A DNA stretch of 64,000 bases, from contig JAVHZZ010000005.1 in assembly GCA_036250195.1 (NCBI GenBank), positions 123,906,765-123,970,764 on the forward strand, read 5' to 3'. The notes under the pieces were generated by a model that did no database searches, was not told the origin of the DNA, and was given only the letters and a program-made list of their open reading frames with translations. How positions within the stretch are numbered: the stretch's first letter is position 1; the number at the start of each line of letters is the position of its first letter. Positions 22,751-33,668 of the stretch are shown here, piece by piece. A program made the translations under genes and the position numbers. The DNA is from Mixophyes australis. Its lineage: Eukaryota; Chordata; Amphibia; Anura; Limnodynastidae.

Positions 22751-23262
22751 ATGGGAAAGCCGAAATCACAAATGAATAAATCCAACCCCCCTCCCCCGCC
22801 ACATCATCGTCAGATAGGGCTCATTCAAATAATCCTGACCCCACAATGACCGCATTGCAAAGTGCTTCCCCTTCCATTTCAGCAATGGAATTCTCAGCAA
22901 TATTCATGCCCCAGATTGATAAACAATTCCAAGCTCTACATAATTAGGTTGAGAGTGTTCTGTCTAACATTGCTGCTAATACAACCCGCATTGTTGAGTT
23001 GAAACAACGTACTAGTGAGGTAGAAGACAAAAATCAGTCTTTAGAGGTCAGGGTGGACAGCCATTCTCAAGCTATACAACAACTAACAGACAAGCTTGAC
23101 GACTTGGAGAACAGGGATCGGAGAAATAATCTCCGATTCATAGGTATTCCAGAAACAATAAAGGGCCCACAACTGACTCATTATCTAAGTGTCTTGATCC
23201 CCCTTGCATTGGAGCTTGAAGAAACAGTGGATAAACCACAAATTGAGAGGGCACATGTGTAA
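22751..23262 (+). pseudogene. L1-type ORF1 (RNA-binding chaperone), broken
   Basis: ORF1 proteins of L1 elements trimerise through a coiled coil and coat LINE RNA. The start MGKPKSQMNKSN at 22751 is followed by stops. The later part at 22999-23262 reads a heptad-rich coiled coil (VEDKNQSLEVRVDSHSQAIQ) and then the conserved L1 ORF1 motif LENRDRRNNLRFIGIPE. It ends prematurely at 23260-23262. At least one frameshift and two stops separate the pieces. Confidence 0.8.
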
Positions 23263-23439
23263 ATGACCATGTCATTTACACATTCTAATACTACCCCTTC
23301 TCTTGACACCCTCCACCTTTGAAATTAATCTCAAGGAACATGGGCTGGTTAAACACTCCTGTCAAGCGAAAAAGGGTTACAACACATCTAAAACGCCATA
23401 GGCCTGATTTCATCTTCTTGCAGAAAGCGCATTGAAAAA

Positions 23440-25605
23440 TGGGAGATGACTCTAGCCTTAAGGACTCTTGGATTACTGAATGTATATCAGCCCAATATAG
23501 AAATAAGTCTAGGGGGTGGCCGTGTTGTTTGGGAGGAATGTGTCTTACACTATATCAGATAGAATAGTTGATCCAAATGGTAGATATTTACTATTTGACG
23601 TTCAGATTCATGACTATAAATATACGTTTTTAAAGATTTACGCCCCTAATGTTAACCAAAAGGAATTTTTCATCTCATATCCCAGCTTATTGACTCAGGA
23701 GACACACCAAATCTAATAGTGGGAGGTGACTTTAATGTGGTAGATGATCTAAGTATGGACAAAAATCCTATCCTCCAGAACCTCAGGTCTGAGTTGTGGA
23801 CTCAGGTCTCCACCCTGAAAACAACACATGGACTTACGGATCCATGGAGACTGTTAAACCCTTCAGATAATTCCTTCACATTTTATTCAGGGGTTCATAA
23901 TTCATTTTCTAGACTGGATTATATATTACTGGCAGATTCCCTGATAACTGAGGTTAGCAAGACTTATATAGGTACTATACTTATTTCTGACCATACTCCT
24001 GTATCATTATCGCTCAGTCTCCCTTTGGAGGGACAACTGAATTTTAGCTGGCGATTCCCATCCTACCTATATACATCAGAAAACTTTAAACAGCTTCTTA
24101 AATATCACTGGCTAGAATACCAAGATAACAACATTGATCACTTTAACAATCCAGTTTTATTCTGGGAAGCATCCAAGGCGGTCTTGCAAAGGAATATAAT
24201 AACATACATGGCCAATAGAAAAAGGGAATCAAATAAAATGTATCAATCCCTTGTGCAAACAATGAGAACTGCTTATCTCTCTGACCCTAATGATACGACA
24301 CTAGCTATCTATAAGCAGGCGAAGCAAACATTAGAACATTTCATACTGGCCCAGGCCCAGTCCAGAATAGATTACACAAACAATAGATACTATAGATGGG
24401 GAAATAGAGCTGGAAGACTCTTGGCAAATCTATCAAAACCTGAAGTCACATAGTAGCTATTAAAACGCCTGATTTTACGTCACCACTTACTAAATCTAAA
24501 GAAATAGCAGAGGCTTTCCATAAATATTAGACACTTTACACAGCCACCTCACCTAATAATCCACTTTTGAATGAGGTACTACAAGAAACTAATATACCTA
24601 AATTGTCTCCTGAGCAACAAGATCTATTAAATACTGAGATATCTTCTCAAGAGATTTCAAACACCATTTCAGACCTGAAGCTTCATAAATCCCCTGTCCC
24701 CGATGATACTCAGGTGAATATTATAAACTTATAAAAGTAGAAATAGTTTCTACTCTGTTAGAGCTTTATCGGACAATCGACCGCCACCGCCCTCATTACC
24801 CATGTTTTAACCAGGCATACACTACTTTAATCCCAAAGCCAAATAAGGACCCCATGCTGATGTCCTCATATCATCCAATCACATTGTTGAATCTGGACTT
24901 TTAGATTCTCTCTCGCATAATGGCTAAAAGCCTCCAAATTATAATGCCCTCTCTGTTAACCCCGCATCAGTTAGGCTTCGTCCATGGATGCCAATTGGTG
25001 CATGGTATTTGCACTGCAATAGCCTCGATAATTGTCTCTTCCCAGAACCCCCACTCGTCTAATATGCTTCTTAGTCTGGATACTCACAAAGCATTCAATA
25101 CAGTATCTTGGTCCTTTTCATTGGATGTGTTTAAAGGAGGGAATTTGGTCCAGATTTCATAGCAATGATAGGCAATTTTCATGACACCCCATCAACATCC
25201 CTAATCATAAATACATTACTAGGAGAGCCATTGGTGATGACAAGATACAATAGACAGGGATTCCCAATGTCCCCACTGTTGTTTAATTTATCGTTAGACC
25301 TGATGTTGAGAATAATTCAACAATGGCCTCAGTTGAAGGGTATTTCCATTGGCACAGAATGCACCAAAATCACAGCATTTGTCGATTATATTTTACTCCA
25401 TATCTCAAACCCAGAATCCCGCCTGAGCCCATTAATGGAGAAAATTGGGGAAATTGGATGGGTATCAGGATTTGAAGTCAACCTTGAAAAATCAATGGCT
25501 ATCTTTCTAGGTACAGGCCCAGCAGAACCTAGTCTCCATGGGCCCAGTCTCTTGAGTTGCAGAGAGCTGATAGGTCAATACCATACCTGGGAGTGCAGCT
25601 CCTGA
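23440..25605 (+). pseudogene. L1-type ORF2 part 1 (endonuclease and RT), broken
   Basis: The endonuclease motifs GGDFNVV (23719), SRLDYILLADS and SDHTPVSLSL are visible in 23719-24453. RT pieces include KSPVPDD-like sequence at about 24690, LTPHQLGFVHGCQLVHGI (24957) and LLSLDTHKAFNTVSW (25070), where the canonical Asp-x4-FD is lost. RQGFPMSPLLFNLSLD (25254) and TAFVDYILL (25375) follow. The catalytic Ala-Asp-Asp is Val-Asp-Tyr in this copy. Several stops (for example near 24454, 25160 and 25603) confirm inactivity. L1/Tx1-like assignment follows from motif spacing. Confidence 0.85.
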
Positions 25606-25689
25606 AGAACATGGCCACTCTCTACAATATTAATATAAGCAAAGCTATAACTGATATGCAAAGGGAATTGGATGGTTGGGAAAGACTTA

Positions 25690-25864
25690 GGGCTAGATTT
25701 ACTAAAAGGCGGGTTTGGAAACGTGGAGATGTTGCCTATAGCAACCAATCAGATTCTAGGTTTCATTTTGTAGAATGCACTAAATAAATGAAAGCTAGAA
25801 TCTGGTTGGTTGCTATAGGCCACATCTCCACTTTTTCAAACCCGCAGTTTAGTAAATATACTCC
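25690..25864. mobile_element. Palindromic MITE, Harbinger-type (TTA duplication)
   Basis: The ends gggctagatttactaaa and tttagtaaatatactcc form inverted repeats that extend through ggcgggtttg / caaacccgc and on to gttgcctatagcaacc / ggttgctatagg. Flanking tta at 25687-25689 and 25865-25867 fits the 3-bp duplication of PIF/Harbinger elements. Confidence 0.75.
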
Positions 25865-26229
25865 TTAATCTTTCTTACTTGGGCAGGGCAAACCTCCTGA
25901 AGATGATATTGTTTCCTCGATTATTATTAGGCATGTGCACCGGCCACTTTTGGTGTCTCGTGTTTTGTGTTTTCGATTCGGATTTCCTTGAGGTTTTGGG
26001 TTTGGATTTGTTTCGCAAAACACCTGACGAAAGGTTTTGGTTCGGATTTAAAGGTTTTGGATTCGGATTTATTTTGAAAAAAACATAAAAAGTGTTAAAA
26101 TCAAGTTTTTTGGTTTATTTTCACTCCTACGCTATTATTAACCTCAATAACATTCAATAACAATCATTTCCACTAATTCCCAGTCTATTCTGAACACCTC
26201 ACAATATTGTTTTTAGTCCAAAACAGGCT

Positions 26230-26805
26230 CTACTGAGGCAAGATGTCATCCTCATCCTCAACCTCTGATTCCTCTCCCCCTACAGTGTGTACTTCCTCCT
26301 CCTCACACATTATCAATTCGTCCCCGCTGGACTCCACAACCACAGGTCCCTCTGTACTATCTGGAGGGCAGTGCTGTACTTGATTGAGGAATTGATAATT
26401 CATTTTTATGAACATCATTTTTTCAACATTCTGAGGAAGCAACCTCCTTCGCTGCTCACTGACCAGGTTCCCCGCTGCACTAAAAACTCTTTCCGAGTAC
26501 ACACTGGAGGGGGGACAACTCAGGTAAAATAGAGCCAGTTTGTACAGGGGCTTCCAAACTGCCTTTTTTTCCTGCCAGTAACAATATGGACTGTCTGACA
26601 TGTCTATTTGGATGGGGTCAGCAAAATAATCCTCCACCATTTTTTCTATTGTGACAGCATCCAATGCAGCAACAATAGACATGTCTGCAATGATTGGCAG
26701 GTCCTTCAGTCCGGACCAGATGTTATCAGCATCCCCGCCAGCGGGTCTTTTAGGAAAACTGAGCTTTTTCCTCGCAGCTTTATCCTCCAAATTTTTGTTT
26801 TCCAT
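26230..26805 (-). pseudogene. hAT transposase relic (N-terminus fused to C-terminal dimerisation domain)
   Basis: The minus-strand frame from ATG 26805 (MENKNLEDKAARKK) passes directly to a C-terminal hAT dimerisation domain. That domain reads YWQEKKAVWKPLYKLALFYL, then VYSERVFSAAGNLVSEQRRR and NVEKMMFIKMN. An acidic tail follows (EEEEVHTVGGEESEVEDEDD). It is one open frame of about 192 codons. Compared with the copy at 50411-51770 it lacks the Ser/Lys-rich N-terminal domain and, as far as can be seen, the whole DDE catalytic core. It could still encode a short dimerising protein, but it is more likely an internal-deletion derivative. ZBED-like hAT ancestry is inferred. Confidence 0.85.
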
Positions 26806-26884
26806 TATATGTAGCACAAGAGAGCGTACCCCTAAGCCACACACACTCGGCAAAGCCTTTAAAAATTATATGCGGCACAGGAGA

Positions 26885-27055
26885 GTACCACTGGACTTAT
26901 ACTGCAGAATCAGTGAACTTTGTAATATTGCAGTACCACTGGACTTATACTGCAGAATCAGTGAACTTTGTAATATTGCAGTACCACTGGTGGACTTATA
27001 CTGCAGAATCAGTGAACTTTGTAATATTGCAGTACCAATGGACTTATACTGCAGG
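26885..27055 (-). repeat. 48-bp repeat of hAT relic (about 3.5 units)
   Basis: Units containing agtaccactggacttatact repeat three to four times. The homologous position in the other hAT copy (49548-50335) has about sixteen units. Confidence 0.9.
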
Positions 27056-27059
27056 ATTG

Positions 27060-27460
27060 TTTTTGGATATTTTTTTTTAATTTCTTTTTTTTATAATTAT
27101 TTTTTTTTTTTTTTATAACTTTTTTTAAATTTTTTTATAACTTGGGAATAATGGGGAAATAACAATGCCCTTAGAAGGACAGAGCACAGGACACAGCACC
27201 ACTGGACTGAAGAGGACACAGCACAGGACCCAGCAGCACCACTGAACTCAGAAGGACAGAGCACAGGACACAGCACCACTGGACTGAACAGGACACAGCA
27301 CAGGACCCAGCAGCACCACTGAACTCAGAAGGACAGAGCACAGGACACAGCACCACTGGACTGAGCACAGCACAGCACAGCACAGCACAGAATATAGCAG
27401 GGCAGAGGACCACCTAACACAACCTCCCTCTACACTGATCAATGCCTGAGTGAAGATGGC
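27060..27460 (-). repeat. hAT relic subterminal T-rich tract and 60-bp-scale repeats
   Basis: A T-rich tract (27065-27140) is followed by two to three copies of a repeat containing aggacagagcacaggacaca, and by (acagc)n. The same block, inverted, occurs at 44470-44790. Frames across it are compositional artefacts. Confidence 0.8.
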
Positions 27461-27699
27461 GGCGGCCAGCGGGGAATTTATAGAATCCGAGTATCGCGAG
27501 ATCCGACAACGGGATTATGACTCGGAGCCTCGCTTTCAGTTTTGCAATTAGCGGGAATACCCGGATCTGTCTCGGATCCGGCTCGGATCGACAAGGTTCG
27601 GGTGGGCTCGGATTTCAGATATCCGAGCCCGCTCATCCCTAAATATTATACCCTTTACAAACATTGCCACTCCTTATAACACAAAAGATACACAGCAAA

Positions 27700-28870
27700 T
27701 TAATTATTTGTTCTGCAAATTTATATGCAAAAAGAAGCGTCCTAGGATCAGTCTTATTAAACTCCAACAACCTAAGACGAATGGGGGTATTAATTTCCCT
27801 GACATAGTTCAATACAGTCATGCAGCTCATTTGAAAGATTGGTTAATGGATCAGAGCACTTACACTAATCTAGCAGTAGAGAAACAGTTTCTCCCCGATA
27901 TTCATCTAAAAGCCTTTCTTCATTTGCATGATCAGGAAATACCTTCCCATACTCTTGAAAATCCCCTAGTTCTTTCTGCTAGGAAGGTTTGGCATATACT
28001 ATGACATAAACTCCATTTTAACCCTTATAAATCCATACATTTACAGTTTGTCAAAAATCCCGCATTTCAAAATGGAATGGCGGCTCGCCCCTTCACTGCA
28101 TGGGAGAGGGAGGGTCTGCGAACAGTTGGACTGCTGTTGGACAGGACTGGGAAGGCCACTTCATCATGTTGGGGCGCTGGAATTATTCCCCTTTTTGGGT
28201 CTATGTTGTCTTTCTTTCATTCAGGCCCAGCATTATGCCCGAGAGGTGATTTCGCTCTTTACAGCAGTTGATTGGGATAATCCCCTTCATATTTTATTAC
28301 TAGCTTCCCACTCCAAGAAAGGAGCAATCTCATCTAATTATGATTTCTTGAGAACCATAAAAGATTGCACTAAAATTAATTCGGGCCTGAGTGGGTGGTT
28401 ACGCCATTTCCCTCACCTAACAGAACAGATGTTGTTGAAGGAACTGGTTACATCGATAAAATTTTTCCCAGAATCCACATATGCAGAAATGTTCCTTAAC
28501 ATATTTCATAGAGGCTATCTCTCACCACATCATCAAAATATCATTGGTCTTTCAGATGATCCTAGGTGCCCCAAATGTGGTGATCTCCAAGCGGAATTAT
28601 ATAACTGTTTATGGGCTTGTCCTGTGATTAATGCCTTCTAGATCCGGGTATGGAGATTTGCGATCGCAGAATCAGTAAGTCATCTACCATTTACTCCTGA
28701 TTGGGCAATTTTTGGCATCCTGCCTCCTGGCACTCGGACTGCCGCATGGGGGAGAAGGTTGCTTTTGGCAATATCGGCTGCGGCTAGATAATCGGTCCTC
28801 CATATGTGGATCCAGAATTCCCCCCCAACATTTCATTTGTTCAAGGAGAAGATGTATTTTCTTTTGAGGA
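27700..28870 (+). pseudogene. L1-type ORF2 part 2 (C-terminal region)
   Basis: This continues the LINE after the hAT relic. It reads KKKRPRISLIKLQQPKTNGG followed by INFPDIVQYSHAAHL at 27730-27830, a conserved L1 C-terminal signature. It continues with LSGWLRHFPHLTEQMLLKEL, FHRGYLSPHHQNIIGL, then CPKCGD and a later CLWACP (28570-28620), the C-terminal Cys motif. Further similarity runs to about 28870 (WIQNSPPTFHLFKEKM). Stops at 28002-28004 and 28639-28641 and one frame change show decay. Confidence 0.82.
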
Positions 28871-28884
28871 TGGATTGGTTAGAG

Positions 28885-31800
28885 CAGTGGTTCCCAAACT
28901 TTTGCATTTCGCGGCACTCTTAGAGTCTCCAAATTTTTTCAAGGCACCCCTCCAATATAATTATTGAGCAGTCCTGTTTTAGAAGTAGTTGGGTCAAAAA
29001 ATTATAATAAGTATTTAGGTCAGGACAGAAATATTTATTTAGTTGTATGCAAAACACAGTTGTAAGCATCCAGACACACTGCCCCCTCTGCATCCAGACA
29101 CACTGCCTTCCCTCACACTACCCCCTCTGCCCTCTGTCATGCTGTCCCCCCTCCGTTGCTCTCTGTCACGCTGTCCCCCTCCTCTGCCCTCTGTCACGCT
29201 GTCCCCCTCCTCTGCACTCTGTCACGCTGTCCCCCTCCTCTGCACTCTGTCACACTGTCCCCCTCCTCTGCCCTCTGTCACGCTGTCCCCTCCTCTGCCC
29301 TCTGTCACGCTGTCACCTTCTCTGCCCTCTGTCATGCTGTCCCCCTCCTCTGCCCTCTGTCACGCTGTCCGCCTCCTCTGCCCTCTCACACGCTGTCCCC
29401 TCCTCTGCCCTCTCACACGCTGTCCCCTCCTCTGCCCTCTCTCACGCTGTCCTCCTCCTCTGCCCTCTCTCACGCTGTGTCACCCTCCTCTGCCTCTCCT
29501 CTGCCCTGCTGTCACCCTCCTCTGCCTCTCCTCTGCCCCGCTGTCACCCTCCTCTGCCTCGCTGTCACCCTCCTCTGCCTCTCCTCTGCCTTTCCTCTGC
29601 TCCGCTGTCACCCTCCTTTGCCTCGCTGTCACCTCCTCTGCCTCTCCTCTGCCCCGCTGTCACCCTCCTCTACCTCTCCACTGCCCCGCTGTCACCTTCC
29701 TCTGCCTCTCCTCTGCCCCACTGTCACCCTCCTCTGCCCCGCTGTCACCCTCCTCTGCCTCTCCTCTTCCTCTCCTCTGCCCCGCTGTCACCCTCCTCTG
29801 CCTCGCTGTCACCCTCCTCTGCCTCTCCTCTGCCTCACTGTCACCCTCCTTTGCCTCGCTGTCACCCTCCTCTGCCCCGCTGTCACCCTCCTCTGCCTCG
29901 CTGTCACCCTCGTCTGCCGCGCTGTCACCCTCCTCTGCCTCACTGTCACCCTTCTCTGCCTCTCCTCTGCCTCGCTGTCACCCTCCTCTGCCTCTCCTCT
30001 GCCCCGCTGTCACCCTCCTCTGCCTCGCTGTCACATGCCTCTGCCTCTCCTCTGCTCTGCTGTCACCCTCCTCTGCCTCTCCTCTGCCCCGCTGTCACCC
30101 TCCTCTGCCTCTTCTCTGCCCCGCTGTTACCCTCCTCTGCCTCTCCTCTGCCCTGCTGTCACTCTCCTCTGCCTCTCCTCTGCCCCGCTGTCACCCTCCT
30201 CTGCCTCTCCTCTGCCCCGCTGTCACCCTCCTCTGCCTCGCTGACACCCTCCTCTGCCTCTCCTCTGCCTCGCTGTCACCCTCCTCTGCCTCGCTGTCAC
30301 CCTCCTCTGCCCCGCTGTCACCCTCCTCTGTCTCTCCTCTGCCTCGCTTTCACTCTCCTCTGCCTTGCTGTCACCCTCCTCTGCCTCGCTGTCACCCTCC
30401 TCTGCCTCGCTGTCACCCTCCTCTGCCCCGCTGTCACCCTCCTCTGCCTCACTGTCACCCTTCTCTGCCTCTCCTCTGCCTCGCTGTCACCCTCCTCTGC
30501 CTCTCCTCTGCCCCGCTGTCACCCTCCTCTGCCCCGCTGTCACCCTCCTCTGCCTCGCTGTCACCCTCCTCTGACTCTCCTCTGCCCCACTGTCACCCTC
30601 CTCTGCCCTGCTGTCACCCTCCTCTGCCTCTCCTCTGCCTCGCTTTCACTCTCCTCTGCCTCGCTGTCACCCTCCTCTGCCCCGCTGTCACCCTCCTCTG
30701 CCTCGCTGTCACCCTCCTCTGCCTCGCTGTCACCCTCCTCTGCCTCACTGACATACTCCTCTGCCTCTCCTCTGCCCCGCTGTCACCCTCCTCTGCCTCT
30801 CCTCTGCCCCGCTGTCACCCTCCTCTGCCCTGCTGTCACCCTCCTCTGCCTCTCCTCTGCCTCGCTGTCACACACCTCTGACTCTCCTCTGCCCTGCTGT
30901 CACCCTCCTCTGCCTCTCCTCTGCCTCGCTGTCACCCTCCTCTGCCCTGCTGTCACCCTCCTCTGCCTCTCCTCTGCTTCGCTGTCACCCTCCTCTGCCT
31001 TTCCTTTGCCCCGCTGTCACCCTCCTCTGCCCTGCTGTCACCCTCCTCTGCCTCGCTGTCACCCTCCTCTGACTCTCCTCAGCCCCGCTGTCACCCTCCT
31101 CTGCCCTGCTGTCACCCTCCTGTGCCTCTCCTCTGCCTCGCTTTCACTCTCCTCTGCCTTGCTGTCACCCTCCTCTGCCCCGCTGTCACCCTCCTCTGCC
31201 TCGCTGTCACCCTCCTCTGCCTCTCCTCTGCCTCGCTGACACCCTCTTCTGCCTCTCCTCTGCCCCGCTGTCACCCTCCTCTGCCTCACCTCTGCCTCGC
31301 TGTCACCCTCCTCTGCCTCTCCTCTGCCCCTCTGTCACCCTCCTCTGCCTCACCTCTGCCTCGCTGTCACTCTCCTCTGCCTCTCCTCTGCCCTGCTGTC
31401 ACCCTCCTCTGCCTCTCCTCTGCCCTGCTGTCACCCTCCTCTGCCTCTCCTCTGCCCTGCTGTCACCCTCCTCTGCCTCTCCTCTGCCCCGCTGTCACCC
31501 TCCTCTGCCTCACCTCTGCCTCGCTGTCACCCTCCTCTGCCTCACCTCGGCCTCGCTGTCACCCTCCTCTGCCTCGCTGTCACCCTCCTCTGAATCTCCT
31601 CTTTCCCCCACTGTCACCCTCTTCTGCCCCGATGTCACCCTCCTCTGCCTATCCTCTGCCTCGCTGTCACCCTCCTCTGCCTCTTCTCTGCCCCGCTTTA
31701 ACTCTCCTCTGCCTCTACTCTGCCTCGCTGTCACCCTCCTCTGCCTCGCTGTCACCCTCCTCTGCCTCGCTGTCACCCTCCTCTGTCTCTCCTCTGCCTC

Positions 31801-32910
31801 GCTGTCACCCTCCTCTGCCCCGCTGTCACCCTCCTCTGCCTCTCCTCTGCCCCGCTGTGACCCTCCTCTGCCTCTCCTCTGCCTTGCTGTCACCCTCCTC
31901 TGCCTCTCCTCTGCCCCGCTGTCACCCTCCTCTGCCTCTCCTCTGCCTTGCTGTCACCCTCCTCTGCCTCTCCTCTGCCCTACTGTCACCCTCCTCTGCC
32001 GCGCTGTCCCCCTTCTCTGCCTCGCTGTCACCATCATCTGCCTCTCCTCTGGCCTGCTGTCACCATCCTCTGCCTCTCCTCTGCCCTGCTGTCACCCTCC
32101 TCTGCCTCGCTGTCACCCTCCTCTGCCTCTCCTCTGCCTCGCTGTCACCCTCCTCTGCCTTTTCTCTGCCATGCTGTCACCATCCTCTGCCTCTCCTCTG
32201 CCCTGCTGTCACCCTTCTCTGCCTCTCCCCTGCCCCGCTGTCACCCTCCTCTGCCTCTCCTCTGCCCCACTGTCACCCTCCTCTGCCTCTCCTCTGCCCC
32301 GCTGTCACCCTCCTCTTCCTTGCTCTCACCCTCCTCTGCCTCTCCTCTGCCCCGCTGTCACCCTCCTCTGCCTCTCCTCTGCCCCGCTGTCACCCTCCTC
32401 TGCCTCTCCTCTGCCCCGCTGTCACCCTCCTCTGCCCCACTGTCACACTCCTCTGCCCCACTGTCACCCTCCTCTGCCTCGCTGTCACCCACCTCTGCCT
32501 CTCCTCTGCCTCTCCTCTGCCTCGCTGTCACCCTCCTCTGCCCCGCTGTCACCCTCCTCTGCCTCTCCTCTGCCCCGCTGTCAACCTCCTCTGCCTCGCT
32601 GTCACCCTCCTCTGCCTCTCCTCTGCCTCTCCTCTGCCCCGCTATCACCCTACTCTGCCTCTCCTCTGCCCCGCTGTCACCCTCCTCTGCCTCTCCTCTG
32701 CCCCGCTGTCACACTCCTCTGCCCCGCTGTCACCCTCCTCTGCCTCGCTGTCACCCTCCTCTGCCTCTCTTCTGCCTTGCTGTCACCCTCCTCTTCCTCG
32801 CTGTCACCCTCCTCTGCCCCGCTGTCACCCTCCTCTACCTTGCTGTCACCCTCCTCTGCCTCTCCTCTGCCCCGCTGTCACCCTCCTCTGCCTTCCCGTT
32901 TTCCTTTTCC
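28885..32910. repeat. hAT-like terminus followed by a 4-kb pyrimidine-rich minisatellite
   Basis: cagtggttcccaaacttttg at 28885 is a typical hAT terminal sequence, and a similar end occurs at 63532. From about 29063 the sequence is tandem repeats. A 21-bp unit (gctgtcaccctcctctgcct plus one base) alternates with a 32-bp form that adds tcctctgcccc. The array runs almost without interruption to about 32905. No right-hand hAT end was found. Frames of 250-730 codons on the + strand, in all three phases, and shorter ones on the minus strand exist because no unit contains a stop. They encode Leu/Pro/Ser/Cys repeats and are not genes. Confidence 0.92.
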
Positions 32911-33286
32911 CATTTGTCCCTGAGAGTGCTATGCTACCAATCTTTTTAATCATTTTAACAATATATCTGTTAACACTACATTTTCTGGTGAGATACTGTT
33001 TTGTACCAGCTATAAACTTGAATAATTTGCATTACACCCATTAATTTAATCCCCATTGACTCGCCTAACTTACTTGATGCCCCACATAGTAAGTCAAAGT
33101 CCACACGAGATAATCAATCTTGTGGTCGCGATATTCACTTTTGTGACCCATTGGTCCCAGCAAATCTAAACCAGCCTGCAGCCTACATAGTGTTACCACT
33201 GCTACAATTTCAAAGAGCAGACCCATTTTTTATATGAAACTTCATCAAATACTGTTCACAAATAATTACTGATTACCGCAATAGGT
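32911..33286. other. Interval without recognisable gene
   Basis: AT-rich sequence between the minisatellite and the next MITE. It may include the distal part of the hAT element, but no inverted terminus was seen. Confidence 0.4.
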
Positions 33287-33294
33287 CTTACAAC

Positions 33295-33660
33295 CAGGGC
33301 CTTCAGCAATCATGGGGCCCAGTACGGGCCCCCTGTGTCCCCCGGGCCCCCCCATGAGCAAACCCCCCCAACCCGATGAGCGCCCCCCCCCCCTTCATGA
33401 GCAACAGCCACACATACTTACCTGGGACCCCACTGGTCTGGCTGTCACAGGCAGATCACATGATCGCAGGGGGAATGATTCATCCACCCCTGTGATCGCA
33501 TCCTGGTGCCTGGCTGTCACGGTGACAGCCAGGCTGAAGACAGAGTAGCAGAGACCAGCGGGGCCCCAGGTAAGTCTTTGCTGCGCTGTTGTACCGGGCC
33601 CCCTGGTGAGCCCGGGCCCGGTACAACAGTATCCCCCGTACCCCCCTGATGGCGGCCCTG
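33295..33660. mobile_element. hAT-type MITE with perfect 8-bp duplication
   Basis: This 366-bp element is flanked by cttacaac on both sides (33287-33294 and 33661-33668). Termini cagggccttcagcaatcatg and cctgatggcggccctg are imperfect inverted repeats. The subterminal sequence is rich in gggccc words (gtacgggccccc / gggcccggtac). It has no coding capacity. Confidence 0.93.
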
Positions 33661-33668
33661 CTTACAAC

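Larger units (their letters stand above)
25928..27641 (-). mobile_element. hAT transposon relic 1 (internally deleted)
   Basis: On the minus strand the element runs from tagggatgagcgggctcgg at 27641 to ...gtgcacatgccta at 25928. Flanks attattat (25920-25927) and aatattat (27642-27649) match at 7 of 8 positions. It shares both ends, the 48-bp repeat and the coding pieces with the hAT relic at 44247-53285. Most of the transposase is deleted. It interrupts the L1-type LINE. Confidence 0.85.
21360..28884 (+). mobile_element. Decayed L1-type LINE with nested DNA transposons
   Basis: Conserved ORF1 coiled-coil sequence (22751-23262), an APE-type endonuclease (23719-24100), RT (24900-25600) and the C-terminal region with a CxxC motif (27700-28870) lie in order on the + strand. 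The 5' boundary is uncertain, and the region 21360-22740 is a plausible 5' UTR. The RT is interrupted at 25690-25864 by a MITE and at 25928-27641 by a hAT relic. The LINE is cut off at 28884 by another hAT end. Confidence 0.8.

Noticed and set aside
29043..33044. Long open frames (up to 730 codons) of Leu/Pro/Ser/Cys repeats
   Set aside because: They occur in all three + frames over the same bases, and shorter ones on the minus strand. They follow directly from stop-free 21/32-bp tandem repeats, with no start context or domain.
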